Assembly: GCA_947626425.1 (NCBI GenBank)
Contig: CANQRX010000063.1
Span: forward strand, 1 to 8,022
From: an uncultured Bacilli bacterium
GTDB taxonomy: Bacteria; Bacillota_I; Bacilli_A; RF39; UBA660
Length of the DNA stretch: 8,022 nucleotides
Direction: 5' to 3'
The position numbers and the translations under genes were made by a program. Below are positions 5,781 through 8,022 of this stretch, piece by piece; the first letter of the stretch is position 1; every line of letters begins with the position of its first letter. The notes under the pieces are model-generated. The model made no database searches, was not told the DNA's origin, and saw only the letters and a list, made by a program, of their open reading frames with translations.

Positions 5781-6716
5781 TTAAAAATTTTTATTGTTTT
5801 TTACGTTTATAAAGTATAACTCATAAAGTTCTCGATGTTTCTTGCTAATTATTTCTAAAACAATACCATTGATAATAAACAAAAGAGCAACTAAAAATGA
5901 TATTCCGGCAACAATTAGACTTGGAACTTTATAAACATATCCTTCTTCAAAATATTCTAAAACCGGTTTGATTCCTAAAAAAATTGCTAAAACGAAAAAG
6001 AAAAATGCTAAGATACTAAAAAAGAAAAATGGTTTATATTCGGCAAATAGCATTCCGATTGTTTTTAATACTTTAAATCCATCTTTATACGTATTTAATT
6101 TTGAAACACTTCCCCGAGGGCGATCCCTATAAATAATAGGAATTTCGATCCATTTAAAATTTTTATCTACGGCATGAATTGTCATTTCGGTTTCTATTTC
6201 AAAGCCTTTCGATAAAACGGGAAAACTTTTAACAAATTCATAACTAAAAGCTCGATAACCAGTCATAATATCTTTAATATCGCTATGAAAAATTCGTTGA
6301 ATTAATAACCTAACTAACCGATTACCAAAATTATGAAATAGCCTTTTATTTTCTTTAAAATAAGTTGTGGATATTCGATCACCAATAACCATATCTGCTT
6401 TTTTGCTTAAAATAAGATTACACATTTCTTTCGCTTTTTCGACGGGATATGTATCATCCCCATCAATTAAAAGATAACAATCGGCAAAAATATCTTTAAA
6501 CATTGAACGAATAACATTTCCTTTTCCTTGTCTTATTTCATATCGAACTATTGCCCCTAAATCACGAGCTATTTCATCGGTTTTATCACTAGAATTATTA
6601 TCGTATACATAAATCGTGGCATTAGGTAAATATTTGTGAAAATCATTAATTACTTTTTTAATTGTTAAAGCCTCATTATAACAAGGTATTAAAACGGCAA
6701 TTTCATCTTTATTCAT
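5781..6716 (-). CDS. GT2 polyprenyl-phosphate glycosyltransferase (DPM1-like)
   Basis: This 311-residue protein has a GT-A catalytic domain: PCYNE (11-15), DNNSSD (39-44), the metal-binding DGDDTYP (85-91), GDR (112-114), MTGYRAF (151-157), GFEIETEM (171-178), and RPRGSVSKLNTYKDG (199-213). Two C-terminal membrane helices follow (about 228-249 and 265-290). This is the dolichol-phosphate mannose synthase-like group, which transfers a sugar from a nucleotide donor to undecaprenyl phosphate at the cytoplasmic face. The sugar cannot be read from the sequence. Its start overlaps the end of the GT-C gene by eight bases, so the two are coupled; the GT-C protein would use the lipid-linked sugar outside. 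The family is clear. No terminator is visible between it and the ABC operon promoter. Confidence 0.93.
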   Translation of the reverse strand: MNKDEIAVLIPCYNEALTIKKVINDFHKYLPNATIYVYDNNSSDKTDEIARDLGAIVRYEIRQGKGNVIRSMFKDIFADCYLLIDGDDTYPVEKAKEMCNLILSKKADMVIGDRISTTYFKENKRLFHNFGNRLVRLLIQRIFHSDIKDIMTGYRAFSYEFVKSFPVLSKGFEIETEMTIHAVDKNFKWIEIPIIYRDRPRGSVSKLNTYKDGFKVLKTIGMLFAEYKPFFFFSILAFFFFVLAIFLGIKPVLEYFEEGYVYKVPSLIVAGISFLVALLFIINGIVLEIISKKHRELYELYFINVKNNKNF

Positions 6717-7902
6717 ATATTTTTAGCTTCCTTTCTTTTTTGTTTATTTTGTATAATGTCTTGGGCAATATTGGTGTTTCAAAAAATTCTTTGTATTCTT
6801 CGATAAAATTTTGGGGAATTTCATTTATATAAAGATAGTCATCTAAGAATAAATTTTCTAATACTTCATTTTTTTTATATTCATTTATTCTTCCATAAAA
6901 ATCATAAAAAGAACTATCTAAAATACGGAAATCTAAATAATAAGGAAGTAAATATGGAAAACTTGCATCTTTCATTATTACAAATATTTGGGAATTTTCA
7001 TCGGTTTTATTTTTCAATTCTTCACCGATTCGTTTAATATCTTCATAATATGTTTCTTGATATATTGGAATAAAACTTTTTAGGTTACTTATTATAAAAA
7101 CAAATAAAATGCTAGATAAAATAATTACTTTAACCCCAAAATATTTTTTCTTACTCCACTCATAAAGAACTAAACATAATAAAAATAAAAATTCGATAAC
7201 GATATAACTAGACATATATCTGCCAAAACAAGCAAGAGTGATGGTTTCTTCGATTGAAAAACAAAAAAGATATAAAACTGATATTACTAAAGCGTAACCT
7301 ATTGTTCCCACTAAAAATATTAAAAATAGCAAAATAATTTTAGATGTCTTATATTCATTTTTATAACGTTTAAAAAAAATAAAAAGCAAAAGGAAAAAAA
7401 TTATGGAACAAGGAATGTAACCTAATGAAAAAGGCTTTATTAAAACCCTTTCGCTAAATAAATATTTTTGAAATAAAGAAAATGCTTGTAATTTATAATC
7501 TAATCCTTTATGGAGAAAAACTATTTCAAGGTATTCTTTTAAATTAATACTGCCAATACTAAACTGAGCTTTAGTATGATTAAGTGTTGTATATAAACTC
7601 CAGATACTCAAAAATATTAAAGCAATAACTAAAGGAGAAATAATTTTTAACCAAAATTTTTTATTTTTTTTAACTTTCTTTTCAGATATAAGGGAATTAA
7701 AAAAGAAAAACGTATATACCATAAGGGCTAAAGGTATGCCTATTTGTTTAGTTAAAACTAACGCGATTAAGATTAAAGTAATCATTACTTTGGGATATTT
7801 GTTCTTTTCATTAATTTCGATAAATATAAAGATTAAACCTAATAAAACTTCGATAGATATTGCAAAGTCAGTTTGAATACTTAAGAAAATACTCCCATTG
7901 CA
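6709..7902 (-). CDS. GT-C-type polytopic membrane glycosyltransferase, N-terminus missing
   Basis: The frame is open from 7902 to the stop at 6709. The first Met (7785) is not the natural start: it lies inside a helix, no ribosome site precedes it, and about 39 family-like codons lie above it (IFLSIQTDFAISIEVLLGLI onward). From Met7785 there are six likely helices (about 13-30, 45-66, 120-138, 149-175, 192-209, 215-233), with LTKQ at 12-14, CFGRYMSSY (187-193) and a soluble C-terminal domain (about 240-358). This pattern fits Dol-P-Man/PMT-like GT-C enzymes that transfer a sugar from a polyprenyl carrier outside the membrane. The usual N-terminal helices and the acidic catalytic residue of the first loop are absent. 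Upstream the reading frame gives way to an unrelated coding start at about 7890. The partner GT2 gene follows directly. Confidence 0.75.
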   Translation of the reverse strand, partial: CNGSIFLSIQTDFAISIEVLLGLIFIFIEINEKNKYPKVMITLILIALVLTKQIGIPLALMVYTFFFFNSLISEKKVKKNKKFWLKIISPLVIALIFLSIWSLYTTLNHTKAQFSIGSINLKEYLEIVFLHKGLDYKLQAFSLFQKYLFSERVLIKPFSLGYIPCSIIFFLLLFIFFKRYKNEYKTSKIILLFLIFLVGTIGYALVISVLYLFCFSIEETITLACFGRYMSSYIVIEFLFLLCLVLYEWSKKKYFGVKVIILSSILFVFIISNLKSFIPIYQETYYEDIKRIGEELKNKTDENSQIFVIMKDASFPYLLPYYLDFRILDSSFYDFYGRINEYKKNEVLENLFLDDYLYINEIPQNFIEEYKEFFETPILPKTLYKINKKERKLKIYE

Positions 7903-7946
7903 TCACCTATACAAAAACCAATTATTCCATTTTTAACTAAATTCAT
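7881..7946 (-). pseudogene. N-terminal fragment of an ADP-ribosylglycohydrolase (DraG-like)
   Basis: An ATG at 7944-7946, with a GGTG seven bases upstream, begins MNLVKNGIIGFCIGDAMGV and then stops at 7881-7883. The G-x4-GDAxGV pattern is the first helix of the DraG/ARH fold, normally followed by P-x-E-F and about 250-300 more residues. Here the next codons belong to the GT-C gene in another frame. DraG-like enzymes remove ADP-ribose from proteins or nucleic acids using a binuclear magnesium site. Only about 19 residues are available, so the family call rests on one motif and its correct N-terminal position. Confidence 0.5.
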
Positions 7947-7952
7947 AATTTT

Positions 7953-8021
7953 TCACCAACCTATTTTTGAGGATTTATAATCAATAAACCACCACGAATT
8001 TATATAATATATTTTACTAAA
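7953..8021 (-). CDS. C-terminal end of an unidentified gene at the right edge
   Basis: A minus-strand frame is open from the right edge to a TGA at 7953-7955 and encodes 22 residues including INSWWFIDYKSSKIGW. It ends six bases before the ATG of the ADP-ribosylglycohydrolase-like fragment, a spacing typical of an operon, which supports this piece and that fragment belonging to one locus. The aromatic-rich end is not diagnostic. I do not recognise it. Confidence 0.35.
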   Translation of the reverse strand, partial: FSKIYYINSWWFIDYKSSKIGW

Positions 8022-8022
8022 A

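Noticed and set aside
6709..7785. Complete 358-residue protein starting at Met7785
   Set aside because: No ribosome site precedes this Met, it lies inside a hydrophobic helix, and the same frame codes family-like residues for 39 more codons upstream.
1..8022. tRNA, rRNA, CRISPR array, insertion sequence ends, riboswitch
   Set aside because: No cloverleaf with CCA-type ends, no regularly spaced repeats, no transposase or flanking inverted repeats, and no long structured leader was seen by eye.

Overview
This is a very AT-rich window from a low-GC, Gram-positive-type bacterium, most likely Bacillota (Bacilli or an Erysipelotrichia-like/mollicute-related gut lineage). Strong AGGAGG-type ribosome binding sites, a lipobox lipoprotein and an HxlR/cupin pair support this. 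Trp is encoded by TGG throughout, and one gene ends in TGA, so the standard bacterial code fits. I cannot place it below class.

Layout. A fragment of unknown coding potential lies at the left edge (1-86, minus). An HxlR-type regulator (130-459, minus) is divergent from a small cupin gene (587-940, plus), with a palindromic candidate operator between them and a good intrinsic terminator after the cupin. All other genes run on the minus strand. In order of transcription (right to left), they are: a foreign-looking edge piece (7881-8022); a polytopic GT-C-type membrane glycosyltransferase lacking its N-terminus (6709-7902); a GT2 polyprenyl-phosphate glycosyltransferase (5781-6716); an ABC transporter operon made of one ATPase and two FtsX/MacB-type permeases (2867-5658); a lipoprotein with its own promoter (1608-2624); and a guanine-deaminase-like gene broken by two compensating frameshifts (1089-1529).

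How they fit together. The GT2/GT-C pair looks like a lipid-carrier sugar pathway: GT2 loads a sugar onto undecaprenyl phosphate and the GT-C protein uses it outside the membrane. The ATPase and two permeases look like a MacB/LolCDE-class mechanotransmission ABC system, which works on peptides, lipoproteins or antimicrobials at the membrane rather than taking up solutes. The adjacent lipoprotein could be a partner, but it has a separate promoter. The HxlR/cupin pair looks like a small, locally regulated stress or electrophile-response unit.

The most notable observations are signs of damage or rearrangement. The deaminase reads perfectly if one extra base and one missing base are corrected. 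The right edge seems to join the first ~19 codons of an ADP-ribosylglycohydrolase to the middle of the GT-C gene. The second permease stops after three membrane segments and is followed by a possible coding remnant. Mutation, recombination and draft-assembly error cannot be told apart from the sequence alone. I did not see a convincing entirely new defence or mobile system.
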